Assembly: GCF_030409755.1 (NCBI RefSeq)
Contig: NZ_JAUFQE010000002.1
Location: forward strand, 2,790,001 to 2,854,000
DNA length: 64,000 nucleotides
Reading direction: 5' to 3'
DNA from: Vibrio lentus
GTDB taxonomy: Bacteria; Pseudomonadota; Gammaproteobacteria; Enterobacterales; Vibrionaceae
Positions within the stretch are counted from its first letter, which is position 1; the number at the start of each line of letters is the position of its first letter. The notes below the pieces were generated by a model that had not been told where the DNA came from, did not search any database, and was given only the letters and a program-made list of their open reading frames with translations. This document shows, piece after piece, positions 9,001 to 18,050 of this stretch. The translations under genes and the position numbers were made by a program.

Positions 9001-9348
9001 ATGGGACATCCACAGCCAGATCAAAAACTGCCCCCCTTTGATGAACTTGTTCAACTCGCGAAAAGCGATCCGAAAGCATTCAATCAATTCAAACACGAGA
9101 TGTGCGAACAGATGATCTGTTCGGCCTCTGAAACCATGCAAGACAGGCTTCGAGCCCAACAGAGCCACATAGACTTAGTGGTTAGTCGTTGTAAAAACCC
9201 GCATCATGCCAATGTCGTGCTGATGCAAGAATTAAGCTGCCAAGTGTGTAAGTTCCAAGATGCGCTTCAAGGTCGTTGCAGTTTTGAAGAGCCTCTGCCT
9301 GAAAATGTCGTGCCTTTTAGACCCAATACAGAACCAAAAATGTACTGA
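9001..9348 (+). CDS. DUF3135 family protein, Cys-rich
   Basis: Uncharacterised small cytoplasmic protein of about 115 residues; I recognise the DUF3135 family but no function. I chose the ATG at 9001 because a strong AAGGAAGGAAAG precedes it and the protein then starts MGHPQPDQKLPPFDELVQLA; the upstream ATG at 8977 has no comparable site. Cysteines occur in pairs (CEQMIC, CQVCKFQDALQGRC), suggesting metal binding, which is inference. It may be co-transcribed with the SufR-like regulator upstream. Confidence 0.75.
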   Translation: MGHPQPDQKLPPFDELVQLAKSDPKAFNQFKHEMCEQMICSASETMQDRLRAQQSHIDLVVSRCKNPHHANVVLMQELSCQVCKFQDALQGRCSFEEPLPENVVPFRPNTEPKMY

Positions 9349-9400
9349 AAGCTAAAATGTATGAGTAAAAAACGCATTAAAAACAAAATGCCTTAGAACA

Positions 9401-9428
9401 AAAAAGGGAGCGCAATGCTCCCTTTTTA
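9401..9428. terminator. Bidirectional terminator between the DUF3135 and DUF805 genes
   Basis: AAAAAGGGAGC (9401-9411), loop GCAAT, GCTCCCTTTTT (9417-9427). Serves both convergent genes. Confidence 0.9.
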
Positions 9429-9447
9429 CTGATGAATCATCCAATCT

Positions 9448-9870
9448 TTAAACTGGATCTTCACCGTAATCATTACGGCCTTCAGTGCCTTTCATCAAAC
9501 CGCACTCTACCAAGATCCACAAACCACACACGAGTGCAGCAACCGTTGCCACCATGTGAATAGGCGATACTGGCTCTGTCGTAGTCGCAGCCATAGGTGA
9601 TGCAAGTCGCCCGAGTACGAGCGGTACATTCAGCAATAGCCAGTAGTTCGACTTGTTGCGGTCATGCCAGCGCTTAGCGGTAACGGCAAGATCTGGAATA
9701 ACAAGTAATAGAAGGAAGATTGGTAACAGGAGATAGGAGTATGCTGGGAACAAAACCGAGATACCGGTGGCAAAACCAGTAATCGCGATATAGTAGAAAA
9801 TATTCCAAATCCAGTAAGTCTTACGACCAATTCTCCCTTTGAAAGAGAGCAGTAAATCTTTCATCGACAT
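9448..9870 (-). CDS. DUF805 family integral membrane protein
   Basis: Small inner-membrane protein of about 140 residues. The N-terminal signature LLLSFKGRIGRKTYWIWNIF is typical of DUF805 (YhaH/YhaI-like), and three to four hydrophobic segments follow, with AKRWHDRNKSNYW between them. Function is unknown for the family. The ATG at 9864 is an alternative start two codons in. It is a single gene converging on the DUF3135 gene. Confidence 0.85.
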   Translation of the reverse strand: MSMKDLLLSFKGRIGRKTYWIWNIFYYIAITGFATGISVLFPAYSYLLLPIFLLLLVIPDLAVTAKRWHDRNKSNYWLLLNVPLVLGRLASPMAATTTEPVSPIHMVATVAALVCGLWILVECGLMKGTEGRNDYGEDPV

Positions 9871-9956
9871 CTTAAATACTCAAAAAATTAATACGCTACC
9901 AAAAAGTTAGCAGCAAATAGTCAGTTAATCACTTTTAGTTAGTTGATTCTTTTAAG

Positions 9957-10304
9957 CTAATTCATCACTTTCTGAAAGCAACTTTTATCCATATCTCGTA
10001 TGTTGACCGTTAGGCTACGGATATGGCTTGCCTGTTCTTGTAGGGTTTGCATCAACAAACGCGACAATTCTCTTTTCTGTTCTTCGGTACGTCCTGAAAG
10101 TAACTCGAAGCTAATATGAACAAAATCCACATTGTCCTCTTCATCACCGACCAACCAGTTATGACAGCGCAGTGAACGAGACTTCACAGAAGGTACATCA
10201 AACAAACCACAGTTTAATGTAACTTGATGAAGGTCTTCCAGTAAACCTTGGATATTCACTCGCTCATCCACTGAATTTGAGTACTCTAGAACTAGATTCG
10301 GCAT
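9957..10304 (-). CDS. 5-carboxymethyl-2-hydroxymuconate isomerase (CHMI) family protein
   Basis: Tautomerase-superfamily protein of 115 residues. The sequence begins MPNLVLEYS, giving the N-terminal proline that serves as catalytic base once Met is removed. The central HISFELLSGRTEEQKRELS segment is typical of CHMI. In E. coli C the enzyme (HpcD) acts in homoprotocatechuate breakdown; no other gene of that pathway is near, so the substrate in this organism is uncertain. An AGGAAG ribosome site precedes the start, and the gene diverges from tpiA. Confidence 0.8.
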   Translation of the reverse strand: MPNLVLEYSNSVDERVNIQGLLEDLHQVTLNCGLFDVPSVKSRSLRCHNWLVGDEEDNVDFVHISFELLSGRTEEQKRELSRLLMQTLQEQASHIRSLTVNIRDMDKSCFQKVMN

Positions 10305-10553
10305 TATTACTTCCTATTGTTAACGCAATCGTTTGTCCCTTAATAGCAACTAACGATGAAAAATCCGAGAAGTTAGCTATTATTCTGTCTGCCGGATCAC
10401 TGATATTTGCTCAAAATCTACTCTGACCATTGAGTAAGATCCAAGAAAGTCATGACCACAGTCATGATCTGTTGATATTATTCTGTTATATTATTTCGTA
10501 ATAAAGTTTACTTTTTCACATTCGATTTATTTAAATACTTTGGAGATATTCCT

Positions 10554-11324
10554 ATGCGTCATCCTGTAGTTATGGGTAACTGGAAACTAAACGGCAGCAA
10601 AGAAATGGTTGTTGATCTACTAAACGGTCTTAACGCTGAACTTGAAGGCGTAACAGGCGTAGACGTAGCAGTTGCTCCACCAGCACTTTTCGTTGATCTT
10701 GCTGAGCGTACGCTTACTGAAGCGGGCAGCGCGATCATCCTAGGTGCTCAAAACTCTGACCTAAACAACAGCGGTGCATTCACTGGCGACATGTCTCCAG
10801 CAATGCTTAAAGAGTTCGGCGCATCTCACATCATCATCGGTCACTCTGAGCGTCGTGAATACCACGCTGAGTCTGACGAATTCGTTGCTAAGAAATTCGC
10901 ATTCCTAAAAGAGAACGGCCTAACTCCAGTTCTTTGTATCGGTGAATCTGAAGCACAAAACGAAGCAGGCGAAACTGTTGCTGTATGTGCACGTCAACTT
11001 GACGCTGTTATCAACACTCAAGGTGTTGAAGCTCTTGAAGGCGCGATCATCGCTTACGAACCAATCTGGGCTATCGGTACTGGTAAAGCAGCTACAGCTG
11101 AAGATGCACAACGCATCCACGCTCAAATCCGTGCACACATCGCTGAGAAATCTGAAGATGTTGCTAAGAAAGTTGTTATCCAATACGGCGGTTCTGTTAA
11201 GCCAGAAAACGCAGCAGCTTACTTCGCACAACCAGACATCGACGGTGCTCTAGTTGGCGGCGCAGCGCTTGACGCGAAAAGCTTCGCAGCTATCGCTAAA
11301 GCAGCAGCTGAAGCAAAAGCTTAA
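10554..11324 (+). CDS. tpiA: Triosephosphate isomerase
   Basis: Glycolytic TIM-barrel enzyme interconverting DHAP and glyceraldehyde-3-phosphate. It has the substrate-binding GNWKLNG (Lys near residue 11), the catalytic-His motif IIGHSERR (about 94-101), the catalytic-Glu motif [11 protein letters not shown] (about 166-176) and phosphate-binding GGSVKPEN. Its 256 residues match the family. Codon use is strongly biased to preferred codons, as expected for high expression, and TTTGGAG precedes the start. Confidence 0.98.
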   Translation: MRHPVVMGNWKLNGSKEMVVDLLNGLNAELEGVTGVDVAVAPPALFVDLAERTLTEAGSAIILGAQNSDLNNSGAFTGDMSPAMLKEFGASHIIIGHSERREYHAESDEFVAKKFAFLKENGLTPVLCIGESEAQNEAGETVAVCARQLDAVINTQGVEALEGAIIAYEPIWAIGTGKAATAEDAQRIHAQIRAHIAEKSEDVAKKVVIQYGGSVKPENAAAYFAQPDIDGALVGGAALDAKSFAAIAKAAAEAKA

Positions 11325-11351
11325 TTTAAACGTCACCGTTTAGATTGAATG

Positions 11352-11378
11352 AAAGGTCAACTTAGGTTGGCCTTTTTT
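11352..11378 (+). terminator. Terminator of tpiA
   Basis: AAAGGTCAAC (11352-11361), loop TTAG, GTTGGCCTTT with one wobble pair, then a T run. Confidence 0.88.
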
Positions 11379-11425
11379 ATTGCCTGTCATTTGGAATTCA
11401 AGCTTCAAACCTAAACGGCAGGCAC

Positions 11426-11456
11426 AAAAAAACCGCTGAACAATCAGCGGTTTTTA
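11426..11456. terminator. Terminator of pfkA (bidirectional form)
   Basis: AAAAACCGCTGA (11428-11439), loop ACAA, TCAGCGGTTTTT (11444-11455). It lies just past the pfkA stop on the minus strand. Confidence 0.9.
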
Positions 11457-11484
11457 AATTCTTTAAGCGAACGCTAAGCGTGGC

Positions 11485-12447
11485 TTAGAACAACTCTTCT
11501 GCAACGCGGAACAGCTCAGAACGGTCTGGGTTCTGCATGTTCTCGATACAGTCGATGATGTCGTGGTGAACAAGTTCTTCTTTCTCGATACCAACACAAC
11601 GACCACCGTGGCCTTCTTGAAGAAGGTGAACAGCGTAGTTACCCATGCGTGAAGCCAGTACACGGTCAAATGCAGTAGGACGACCACCACGTTGGATGTG
11701 ACCAAGAACCGTTGCACGAGTTTCACGACCTGTTGAAGATTCGATCTCTTTAGCCAGTTCGTTAGCATCCATCATTAGCTCAGTTAGAGCGATGATTGCG
11801 TGCTTCTTACCTTTCGCAATTCCATCTTGGATATTGCTGATTAGCTGTTCTTTATCTAGGCCAGTCTCTGGAGTAATGATGTACTCACAACCGCCTGCGA
11901 TTGCTGACATAAGCGTAAGGTCACCACAGTGACGGCCCATGATTTCAACAATAGAAATACGTTGGTGAGAAGAAGACGTGTCACGTAGACGGTCGATTGA
12001 ATCAATAACTGTGTTAAGCGCAGTTAGGTAACCGATTGTGTAGTCAGTACCCGCGATATCGTTATCGATTGTGCCAGGAAGACCGATACATGGGTAACCC
12101 ATTTCTGTCAGTTTCTTAGCGCCCATGTAAGAACCGTCGCCACCGATAACAACAAGTGCTTCGATACCGTGCTTCTTAAGGTTCTCGATGCCTTTCTCGC
12201 GAACTTTAACATCTTTGAATTCAGGGAAACGTGCAGAACCTAAAAAAGTACCGCCGCGGTTGATGACGTCAGATACGCTTGAACGGTCAAGCTTTTCAAT
12301 ACGGTCTTCAACAAGGCCTTGGTAGCCGTCGTAAATGCCGTAAACTTCAATGCCAACTGATAGTGCGGTACGAACTACGCCGCGTACTGCTGCGTTCATG
12401 CCTGGAGCGTCACCACCACTGGTCAAAACACCGATCTTCTTAATCAT
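11485..12447 (-). CDS. pfkA: ATP-dependent 6-phosphofructokinase
   Basis: Glycolytic kinase making fructose-1,6-bisphosphate. It shows the ATP-binding [18 protein letters not shown] at the N-terminus, the GGDGSYMGA segment and the catalytic [16 protein letters not shown] motif. I place the start at the ATG 12447 (MIKKIGVL, 320 residues, the exact family length) because GAGGG lies 5 bases before it; a GTG two codons upstream is also in frame. It converges on tpiA, so two glycolysis genes face each other. Confidence 0.97.
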   Translation of the reverse strand: MIKKIGVLTSGGDAPGMNAAVRGVVRTALSVGIEVYGIYDGYQGLVEDRIEKLDRSSVSDVINRGGTFLGSARFPEFKDVKVREKGIENLKKHGIEALVVIGGDGSYMGAKKLTEMGYPCIGLPGTIDNDIAGTDYTIGYLTALNTVIDSIDRLRDTSSSHQRISIVEIMGRHCGDLTLMSAIAGGCEYIITPETGLDKEQLISNIQDGIAKGKKHAIIALTELMMDANELAKEIESSTGRETRATVLGHIQRGGRPTAFDRVLASRMGNYAVHLLQEGHGGRCVGIEKEELVHHDIIDCIENMQNPDRSELFRVAEELF

Positions 12448-12762
12448 GCTCACCCTCGATTTTTGGGAATCTATTATTCAATTCTTTTGCTTGCCGATTG
12501 TATATCAACAAGATTTTAAATCTATATATGTGCTTTATGTTACATTTCCTCAATGGGAATAGCACTTAAATCGCGTAAATTTATGTAACATTTCTACTTC
12601 TGTAAGAGTATTACAGTTTTACTCAGTAACTTTGTTGATTCACATCAGAATCAACATTAATTGTTATGCGGTGGTTTTTGTATCACCAAAGAATTCGCAA
12701 TTTTTACTCACTTTAGTTCAAAAGCCACCCACTTACCATTTGCGGGCTGCTTTTCCCACCTA
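12448..12762. other. pfkA upstream region with paired ATGTNACAT elements
   Basis: This 315-base stretch lies between the pfkA start and the fieF end, both on minus. It holds two near-identical elements, TTATGTTACATTTC (12535-12548) and TTATGTAACATTTC (12581-12594), 46 bases apart, each with the odd palindrome ATGTNACAT. They lie about 90-150 bases before pfkA and may be regulatory; the factor is unknown. The end nearest fieF holds its terminator. Confidence 0.4.
12720..12754 (-). terminator. Probable terminator of fieF
   Basis: An imperfect inverted repeat, AAAGCCACCCAC against GCGGGCTGCTTT on the plus strand, gives a hairpin ending in TTTTG on the minus strand just past the fieF stop. Confidence 0.6.
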
Positions 12763-13671
12763 TTACCAAGAATGGAATTTCTGCTGCTTCTCCGGGCCAA
12801 ACACCACCGAATACGGGTCTTGATGAATTAATACATCAGCATCAGGGAACACAGAGATAAGCTTGGCCTCCACTTCATCAGAAATGCGATGCGCTTCAAT
12901 AAGTGGGATATTATCTTCCAATTCTAAATGCAGTTGGATAAAGCGAATCGGCCCCGAACGACGAGTTCGTAATTGATGCACACCCAGCACGCCTTCAATG
13001 CTCAATGATGTCTCTTTAATCTGTTTCAGCTCTTCATCTGGCAGCTTATGATCAAGCAGAGATTGCACCGCTTCCATCGCCATTTGGTAAGCGCTGTATA
13101 GGATGTAGATACCAATACCAATCGCGAACACCGAATCCGCCTGACCAATGCCAAACCAGCTCAACGCCAGTGCCAACATAATAGCGGCGTTCATATAGAG
13201 ATCGGTCTGGTAGTGCAGTGAATCAGCCGCAATGGCTTGGCTACCGGTTTTGTTGACGACATGCTTTTGGAACCGAACTAAACCGAAGGTCATCACCATC
13301 GCGAATAAGCTGACATAGATACCAATTTCTGGGGAGTTCAGTTCGTGGGGTCTAAAGAAGCGCTCAATACCGTTAAGAATGAGGAAACAAGCAGAGCCTG
13401 AGATAAACATCGCCTGCGCTAATGCGGCAAGCGATTCAGCCTTACCATGACCAAAGGTATGTTCTTTGTCGGCGGGCTGGAGAGAGTAGCGAACCACGAT
13501 AAGGTTGACGACAGAGGCCGCGATATCCAACATTGAATCCACGACGGAAGCCAACAGACTCACAGAACCTGTCACCCACCACGCTGCGACTTTCACTATC
13601 AATAAGATAGTGGCGATGGTTGTGGCTGCCCAAGCGGCGAGCGTAACTAAACGTGCGTATTCTTGTTTCAT
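12763..13671 (-). CDS. fieF: Cation diffusion facilitator FieF (Fe2+/Zn2+ efflux)
   Basis: Inner-membrane CDF antiporter exporting Fe2+, Zn2+ or similar divalent metals against protons. The start [17 protein letters not shown] (ATG 13671) gives 302 residues, matching FieF (300); an upstream in-frame start would add 16 unrelated residues. Metal-site motifs are visible: [12 protein letters not shown] in TM2 (about residues 41-52), the HTFGHGKAE loop (about 72-80), [12 protein letters not shown] in TM5, and a C-terminal cytoplasmic ferredoxin-like domain rich in His. It neighbours the cpx genes, as in E. coli (cpxA-cpxR-cpxP-fieF-pfkA). Confidence 0.94.
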   Translation of the reverse strand: MKQEYARLVTLAAWAATTIATILLIVKVAAWWVTGSVSLLASVVDSMLDIAASVVNLIVVRYSLQPADKEHTFGHGKAESLAALAQAMFISGSACFLILNGIERFFRPHELNSPEIGIYVSLFAMVMTFGLVRFQKHVVNKTGSQAIAADSLHYQTDLYMNAAIMLALALSWFGIGQADSVFAIGIGIYILYSAYQMAMEAVQSLLDHKLPDEELKQIKETSLSIEGVLGVHQLRTRRSGPIRFIQLHLELEDNIPLIEAHRISDEVEAKLISVFPDADVLIHQDPYSVVFGPEKQQKFHSW

Positions 13672-13835
13672 AATTTGGCTATAAAGTGACTGATAGCACA
13701 AAGTATAACCTGCAAACAATCAATTGAATATGACAGCTTGGATGTAAAACATTCATTTCTAGGGATCAAAAAAAGCGACACTCGGCCGCTTCTTTCTCAA
13801 CACTGTCATTCAATCCGGCTTTCTCAAGCCATGAA

Positions 13836-14345
13836 TTACTTGTCTTTGTTCATGCGTTTTTCCATTTTATCAGCACACTTAGTCATGCGCTCTTGTTGGA
13901 TCTCTTTCAGTTGAGTCTTTTGCTCAGCCGTTAGTACGCTCATCATTTGGTGTTGTTTCTTAAGCATTGCTACGCGACGCTCAGTTTGCTTCTCAACCAT
14001 TTGGCTTGCTAGGTCGTTTGCCGCCGCTTCATCAAAAGTATCCGCTAGAACTAAATCTTGAACTTTCTCTTGGTGCGCTTTCATTTTTGCCATTTTATCG
14101 GCTTTATTACCAGCGTGTTTTTCTTTCATCTCAGCACGATTCGCTTCGCGCATCTCTTTCAATTCTGTTTTTTGTGCATCAGTCAGGTCTAGTTGACGCA
14201 TCACTTTCTTATCGAAGCCGCCACATTTACCGTGCATGCCTTTGTGGTCGCCTTTATCGCCGCCGCCATATGCGAATGCGCTTGCTGTACCTAACATTAG
14301 TGGAAGTGCCGCAGCTGCTAGTACAAGTTTCTTAGTCATTTTCAT
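13836..14345 (-). CDS. cpxP: Periplasmic stress adaptor CpxP (Spy/CpxP family)
   Basis: Periplasmic inhibitor of the sensor kinase CpxA and weak chaperone. It has an N-terminal signal peptide (about residues 1-25, cut near ASAFA) and the two family LTxxQ motifs, DLTDAQKTELKEMREANR and LTAEQKTQLKEIQQER, in a helical, highly charged protein. It is divergent from cpxRA and shares the intergenic region with a CpxR box, so it should be induced by envelope stress. The sequence alone cannot exclude a Spy role, but context favours CpxP. Confidence 0.9.
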   Translation of the reverse strand: MKMTKKLVLAAAALPLMLGTASAFAYGGGDKGDHKGMHGKCGGFDKKVMRQLDLTDAQKTELKEMREANRAEMKEKHAGNKADKMAKMKAHQEKVQDLVLADTFDEAAANDLASQMVEKQTERRVAMLKKQHQMMSVLTAEQKTQLKEIQQERMTKCADKMEKRMNKDK

Positions 14346-14446
14346 AATTGTTGCCTCAATTCGGTATAATAAGTCATGTGTTGCGTCTGTTTCTCAGCGC
14401 TTAGATATAGATTAGTCTTTCCCTCGTAAAGCGACGTTTAGAAAGC

Positions 14447-14461
14447 GTAAAGAATCGTAAA
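14447..14461. promoter_or_regulatory. CpxR box between cpxP and cpxRA
   Basis: GTAAA-GAATC-GTAAA is an exact match to the CpxR consensus GTAAA-N5-GTAAA; a third GTAAA lies at 14426-14430. The site is placed to serve both divergent promoters. Confidence 0.88.
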
Positions 14462-14524
14462 GAGTGAAAGTTGACGAATAATTAGCAGTATTATTAAAGT
14501 GAAATAACCAATTAAGGCTTCCCA

Positions 14525-15214
14525 ATGGCGAACATTCTTCTTATTGATGACGACACCGAGTTAACCAGTTTACTTAAAGACATTCTGAGCTTTGAGGGCT
14601 TCACTGTTTCCGAAGCCAATGATGGCTATGCGGGGCTTGAGGCGATCAATGATGAGATAGATTTGATCCTATTGGATGTGATGATGCCGCGTCTTAATGG
14701 CATGGAAACCCTTAAGAAGCTGAGAGAAAATTGGGAAACACCGGTATTAATGCTGACCGCTAAAGGGGAAGAGATCGATCGTGTGATTGGCCTTGAGCTT
14801 GGCGCGGATGATTACTTACCAAAACCGTTTAGTGACCGTGAACTTCTCGCTCGTATTCGTGCCATCTTGCGTCGTACACAAACCGCGGCGGCACCTAAAG
14901 CAGCCAGTGATACCATTCAATACCAAGACATCGAAGTCTTCCCCGGCAAGCAAGAAGCTTACTGTAATGGTCAGCAAATCGATCTCACCACCACTGAGTT
15001 CGCCTTGCTAAGCCATCTAATCCAAAATCCGGGGCAAGTGATCACTAAAGAAGCATTGAGCTTAGATGTATTAGGTAAAAGGCTGGCAGCATTTGACCGT
15101 GCAATTGATATGCACATCTCTAATTTACGTAAGAAGATTCCAGAACGTAATGACGGCAAATCTCGCATCAAAACCTTACGTGGCCGTGGCTATTTATTGG
15201 TAGAGGAAGGTTAA
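14525..15214 (+). CDS. cpxR: Response regulator CpxR
   Basis: OmpR-family DNA-binding regulator of the envelope stress response. The receiver domain (about residues 1-115) has acidic DDD near residue 8-10, phosphoacceptor Asp51 (LILLDVMMPRLNGME) and Lys100. The winged-helix output domain (about 130-227) has TTEFALLSHLI and RGRGYLLV. Its 229 residues fit the family. The stop codon overlaps the cpxA start by one base (TAATG), so the pair is translationally coupled. Confidence 0.97.
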   Translation: MANILLIDDDTELTSLLKDILSFEGFTVSEANDGYAGLEAINDEIDLILLDVMMPRLNGMETLKKLRENWETPVLMLTAKGEEIDRVIGLELGADDYLPKPFSDRELLARIRAILRRTQTAAAPKAASDTIQYQDIEVFPGKQEAYCNGQQIDLTTTEFALLSHLIQNPGQVITKEALSLDVLGKRLAAFDRAIDMHISNLRKKIPERNDGKSRIKTLRGRGYLLVEEG

Positions 15215-16593
15215 TGCGTATACCTAAAATCACTAGCTTATATGGACGTATCTTTGCCATCTTTTGGTTCACCATGTTACTGGTGCTTTTATCCGTGTTA
15301 TCTCTACCGCACCTCGATCCTCGAGTGGCGCGAGATGTGCCCGCCGATCATCTCAATAAATTAGAGCGTATCGCTAAAATCACAGAAAAACGCTACGCCA
15401 AAGAACCGAATCTAGGCAAAATTGTTTTCCAACTTGAGGCTCCACGTAGCCGCAAGGATTCTCGTGCTCGTATCTATTTAACCGATCTTGAAGGTGCAGT
15501 CCTTACTTCGAAAAGGCATTCGGACTATAAACTTAAAGCGATTCGTAACTTTGTTACCTCTATTGATAACCCTGAGATGCCGAAACAAAAGCTTTACGGA
15601 CATTACATGGTCGCTGGGCCTGTGCCGATTACACTCGCTGGTGAAGAACTGTTGATGTACGCCGGAGTGAAGTGGAATCAACCACCGCCATTTTTGCTAC
15701 GACTGTTTGATAAGCCTCTACAGCTATTACTTGCCGTCATGCTGGCAAGTACCCCACTATTACTTTGGTTAGCTTGGGCATTGAGCCAACCTGCTCGTAG
15801 GCTTGAACGCGCAGCGCAACGTGTGGCGAAAGGCCAATTCGAGGTCGATCCAACACTCGAAAAAGGTACCTCAGAATTCAGACAAGCGGGTGAAAGCTTT
15901 AACCAAATGGTCGAAGCGGTAAACCAGATGATCTCAGGGCAACAACGCCTGCTCTCTGATATCTCACACGAACTGCGCTCACCATTGACTCGTCTGCGTA
16001 TGGCCAATGCGCTAGCGATACGTAAACAAGGTGAAAGCCAAGAGTTAGAACGTATCGATATGGAAGCACAGCGATTAGAGCAGATGATCAGTGAACTACT
16101 GACACTCTCTCGCATGCAGGTCGACAGCCACATAACTCGTGAAGTTCAACCACTCTCAAGTCTATGGGAAGAGATATTAAAAGACGCAGAGTTTGAAGCC
16201 GAGCAGATGGGTAAATTACTGACGTTTTCAGAGATCCCAGATCGTTCTATTTCGGGTAATCCTAAGCTACTGATGAGTGCCTTAGACAATATTACGCGCA
16301 ATGCCATCTACTACGGTAAAGACCAAGTCGATGTGCAATTCCATGTAGCCCAAGATCAGCTGACCATTCGCGTGAATGACAATGGCGATGGTGTGCCTGA
16401 TGACGAACTCGATTCGATTTTCAGACCGTTCTATCGTGTTTCAACGGCGCGAGATCGTAACTCAGGCGGTACTGGACTTGGGTTAACCATTACTGAGAGC
16501 GCGATTCGCCAACACAGCGGAACCATCACAGCCAGTCGCAGCACATTGGGCGGACTACAGCTGGAAATTACCTTACCTATCCTACCGGTATAA
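15214..16593 (+). CDS. cpxA: Sensor histidine kinase CpxA
   Basis: Inner-membrane kinase that senses misfolded envelope proteins. Order: TM1 (about residues 10-30), periplasmic sensor (about 30-165), TM2 (about 168-190), HAMP (about 190-243), DHp with the phospho-His motif SDISHELRSPLTRLRMA (His near 252), and a HATPase domain with NAIYYG, DNGDGVP and GGTGLGLTI. Its 459 residues match E. coli CpxA (457). The periplasmic part should interact with CpxP, encoded divergently. Confidence 0.97.
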   Translation: MRIPKITSLYGRIFAIFWFTMLLVLLSVLSLPHLDPRVARDVPADHLNKLERIAKITEKRYAKEPNLGKIVFQLEAPRSRKDSRARIYLTDLEGAVLTSKRHSDYKLKAIRNFVTSIDNPEMPKQKLYGHYMVAGPVPITLAGEELLMYAGVKWNQPPPFLLRLFDKPLQLLLAVMLASTPLLLWLAWALSQPARRLERAAQRVAKGQFEVDPTLEKGTSEFRQAGESFNQMVEAVNQMISGQQRLLSDISHELRSPLTRLRMANALAIRKQGESQELERIDMEAQRLEQMISELLTLSRMQVDSHITREVQPLSSLWEEILKDAEFEAEQMGKLLTFSEIPDRSISGNPKLLMSALDNITRNAIYYGKDQVDVQFHVAQDQLTIRVNDNGDGVPDDELDSIFRPFYRVSTARDRNSGGTGLGLTITESAIRQHSGTITASRSTLGGLQLEITLPILPV

Positions 16594-16615
16594 TACCCCC
16601 ACAAAGATCGCAGTT

Positions 16616-16640
16616 GATAATGATTGCTATTATCATTATG
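16616..16640. promoter_or_regulatory. Fur box upstream of sodA
   Basis: GATAATGATTGCTATTATCATTATG contains the inverted arms ATAATGAT (16617-16624) and ATCATTAT (16632-16639), overlapping matches to the 19-bp Fur consensus. It lies about 30-55 bases before the sodA start, as expected for an iron-repressed promoter. Confidence 0.82.
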
Positions 16641-16669
16641 GTAAATCCTCTAATTAAGGAGGATTTACC

Positions 16670-17287
16670 ATGTCACACATTTTCCCTGCTCTACCCTACG
16701 CTTACGATGCCCTAGAACCTTACATTGATGCTAAGACGATGGAAGTGCATTACAGCAAGCACCATAGAACCTACTACGATAAGTTTGTTGCGGCTGTCTC
16801 TGGCAGCGAGCTAGAGCAACAGTCTCTGACCGAGATCTTCGCTAATATTTCTCAGCATAGCCCAGCGGTTCGTAACAATGGTGGTGGTTACTACAATCAC
16901 ATCTTGTATTGGAACTGCATGTCGCAAGATGGCGGTGGTGAACCGACGGGCGAACTTGGTGAGGCTATCAAAAGTACCTTCGGGGATTTCAAAGCGTTCC
17001 AAGAGTTGTTCGCACAAGCGGCAATCAATACCTTTGGTTCAGGCTTCGCTTGGTTGGTAGTAGAAGAAGGACAACTGAAGATCATCTCAACCTCAAACCA
17101 AGACAACCCGTGGATGGATACGGTTGCCAGCAACGGTGAGCCGATTCTTGCGCTCGATGTTTGGGAGCACGCCTACTACATCAGCTACCAAAACCGTCGC
17201 CCTGAGTACATCAATGCATGGTGGAACGTGGTGAATTGGAATGCAGTGTCAGCAAACTACGCACAAGCACTGGCGAATCAAGCATAA
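16670..17287 (+). CDS. sodA: Manganese superoxide dismutase
   Basis: Cytoplasmic enzyme dismutating superoxide. The metal ligands are visible as MEVHYSKHH (His near residue 27), NHILYW (His near 76), LDVWEHAYY (Asp and His near 161-165). GGGYYNH together with a Gln in the SNQDNPW segment is the Mn-type pattern; Fe-SODs carry the Gln in the N-terminal part. It has a very strong TAAGGAGG ribosome site and a Fur box, so it should rise when iron is scarce. Confidence 0.92.
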   Translation: MSHIFPALPYAYDALEPYIDAKTMEVHYSKHHRTYYDKFVAAVSGSELEQQSLTEIFANISQHSPAVRNNGGGYYNHILYWNCMSQDGGGEPTGELGEAIKSTFGDFKAFQELFAQAAINTFGSGFAWLVVEEGQLKIISTSNQDNPWMDTVASNGEPILALDVWEHAYYISYQNRRPEYINAWWNVVNWNAVSANYAQALANQA

Positions 17288-17367
17288 GCTGATGGTGGTG
17301 GTGAACTGTACTCACTCAGCTTGCCACCGTATACTCTGGCTATCTTTGAATATTCTTGTGAACCAAC

Positions 17368-17847
17368 ATGTTTGATATCGCTCTATACGAACCAGAAATT
17401 GCGCCCAATACGGGTAACATCATCCGCCTATGTGCTAACTGTGGCGCAAACCTGCACCTGATTGAGCCACTTGGCTTTGATTTTGAAGAGAAGAAAGTTC
17501 GTCGTGCTGGCTTGGATTACCACGACCTAGCGCGTGTTAAGCGTCACAAGAACCTAGAAGCCTTCCTTGAGTATCTAGAGAATGAACGCGAAGGTGATTT
17601 CCGCATCTTCGCTTGCACGACTAAAACGACAGGTCACCACGTTGATGCAAAATTCCAACAAGGTGATGTGTTGATGTTTGGCCCTGAGACACGTGGCCTG
17701 CCTGCTGAGTTCATCGAAAGCATGCCAATGGAACAACGCATTCGTATTCCAATGATGCCAGACGCGCGTAGCCTAAACCTATCTAACGCGGTTGCTATTA
17801 TTGCATTCGAAGCATGGCGACAAATGGGCTTTGAAGGCGCGGTATAA
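17368..17847 (+). CDS. trmL: tRNA (cytidine(34)-2'-O)-methyltransferase TrmL
   Basis: SPOUT-class methyltransferase that 2'-O-methylates the wobble base of tRNA-Leu. Family features are the start [22 protein letters not shown], then [13 protein letters not shown] and the knot motif [17 protein letters not shown] near the C-terminus. It has 159 residues, the family length. It is a single gene; the ribosome site is weak. Confidence 0.93.
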   Translation: MFDIALYEPEIAPNTGNIIRLCANCGANLHLIEPLGFDFEEKKVRRAGLDYHDLARVKRHKNLEAFLEYLENEREGDFRIFACTTKTTGHHVDAKFQQGDVLMFGPETRGLPAEFIESMPMEQRIRIPMMPDARSLNLSNAVAIIAFEAWRQMGFEGAV

Positions 17848-17850
17848 CCT

Positions 17851-17877
17851 AATCTCAGTAAATCAATCTCAGTAAAT
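17851..17877 (+). repeat. 13-bp direct repeat after trmL
   Basis: AATCTCAGTAAAT occurs twice (17851-17863 and 17865-17877), one base apart, just past the trmL stop. No function is evident. Confidence 0.55.
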
Positions 17878-17894
17878 AACTGTTCACACGGCCT

Positions 17895-17933
17895 GTTACC
17901 TGCTCCTGCGAGTAATCGTAAATAGCAGGTAAC
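17895..17933. repeat. Inverted repeat in the trmL-fxsA gap
   Basis: GTTACCTGCT (17895-17904) and AGCAGGTAAC (17924-17933) are perfectly complementary across a 19-base loop. There is no T run, so this is an RNA hairpin or protein site of unknown role, just before the terminator. Confidence 0.5.
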
Positions 17934-17942
17934 ATGCAATAA

Positions 17943-17996
17943 AAAAGGCTCTTACCATTATCACTTGCTTGCGAAGGATAAAGGTAAGAGCCTTTT
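17943..17996. terminator. Bidirectional terminator between trmL and fxsA
   Basis: AAAAGGCTCTTACC (17943-17956) pairs perfectly with GGTAAGAGCCTTTT (17983-17996) around a 26-base loop, with A and T runs outside. Confidence 0.85.
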
Positions 17997-18050
17997 CTGT
18001 TTTTCCCTCTATATAAAGAAGAGAGAAAGACAAAGAAGAGAAAAAACGGA

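Noticed and set aside
10448..10467. Direct repeat AGTCATGA upstream of tpiA as an operator
   Set aside because: Only two 8-base copies, about 90 bases before the gene, with no known factor; chance is possible.
12632..12823. 63-codon plus-strand ORF near fieF
   Set aside because: It overlaps the end of fieF antisense and its terminator, with no family resemblance.
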